The notes below the pieces were generated by a model. It saw only the letters and a program-made list of their open reading frames with translations, did not search any database and was not told the origin of the DNA. A stretch of 30,762 nucleotides of DNA, taken from positions 1 to 30,762 of IMG/VR virus record IMGVR_UViG_3300037189_004823. One strand, written 5' to 3'. Below, piece by piece: positions 30,664 to 30,762 of this stretch. Every line of letters begins with the position of its first letter. Within the stretch, counting starts at the first letter, position 1. Position numbers and translations under genes: made by a program. Source of the DNA: a virus.

Positions 30664-30762
30664 TTAATCTCTCAATAGTTTGATAATAGTTCTGGCTAAA
30701 TCTTTAAACCAACGCTCATCGTGGCCTCTAGTCGTCTCTGCTGCAACTCCGATGCGTACTCC
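30664..30762 (-). CDS. glyA: Serine hydroxymethyltransferase, C-terminal end only
   Basis: The last 32 codons before a TAA: GVRIGVAAETTRGHDERWF, then KDLARTIIKLLRD. GVRIGxxAxTTRG is the conserved C-terminal signature of GlyA, whose Arg holds the substrate carboxylate. The rest of the gene is beyond the right edge. GlyA converts serine to glycine and methylene-tetrahydrofolate, needed for thymidylate or hydroxymethylcytosine synthesis. It is two bases upstream of the aldolase start, so they share a transcript. Confidence 0.8.
   Translation of the reverse strand, partial: GVRIGVAAETTRGHDERWFKDLARTIIKLLRD

Noticed and set aside
1-30762. tRNA genes, CRISPR arrays, insertion sequences, attachment sites
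   Set aside because: No cloverleaf-like sequence, spaced direct repeats or transposase-like frames were seen in reading either strand; a tRNA scan would be needed to exclude atypical tRNAs.

Overview
The window reads as a 30.8 kb piece of a T4-like tailed phage (myovirus) of the kind found in aquatic metagenomes. The evidence is a gp41-type replicative helicase next to a gp61-type primase, a UvsW-type helicase, a T4 RnlA-type RNA ligase, a class Ia NrdB with glutaredoxin, an IscA/HesB protein, large virion proteins, and short AT-rich late promoters close to the T4 consensus TATAAATA. Nothing in the sequence fixes the host. All genes but one lie on the minus strand, packed with TAATG, TGATG and ATGA start/stop overlaps. 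I see no tRNA, rRNA, CRISPR array, insertion sequence or attachment site, and no gene-free stretch longer than about 120 bases.

Layout, left to right, which is the reverse of transcription: (1) 1-1600, a partial tail fibre and a small GIY-YIG-like ORF behind a hairpin and late promoter. (2) 1615-2690, a RecB/MGME1-like exonuclease and IscA behind a sigma70-type promoter. (3) 2691-5220, conserved unknown and probable virion genes, including a single-gene unit (4755-5168) closed by a strong terminator. (4) 5253-8170, a late operon with a ligase-fold nucleotidyltransferase and a Pol-beta-fold nucleotidyltransferase. (5) 8181-10570, helicase and primase. (6) 10584-11390, a late structural gene. 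(7) 11443-11823, the only plus-strand gene. (8) 11807-13383, a DnaQ-type exonuclease, a small protein, a miniature DnaE-like polymerase and the broken tail of a peptide deformylase gene. (9) 13396-17580, many small early genes. (10) 17606-20090, UvsW and a HARP-like partner. (11) 20096-23970, short units with their own sigma70-type promoters: an AAA ATPase, an Ala-rich protein, RNA ligase and small unknowns. (12) 23977-30762, MetK, a 1065-residue virion protein, an Sm-like protein, glutaredoxin, NrdB, a class II aldolase and the end of a serine hydroxymethyltransferase gene.

Two promoter types stand out. Late promoters (C/G/A)ATAAATA precede structural genes and, unexpectedly, the nucleotidyltransferase operon. 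Sigma70-type promoters, mostly TTGAC(T/A) with a 16-17 base spacer, precede replication, repair and takeover genes; four of them share an extra box after the -10 element, and three others lie so close to the start codon that the transcripts would be almost leaderless. The most unusual items are the mini-DnaE protein with its exonuclease neighbour, the late-expressed nucleotidyltransferase pair, and the hairpin-masked start of the GIY-YIG-like ORF.
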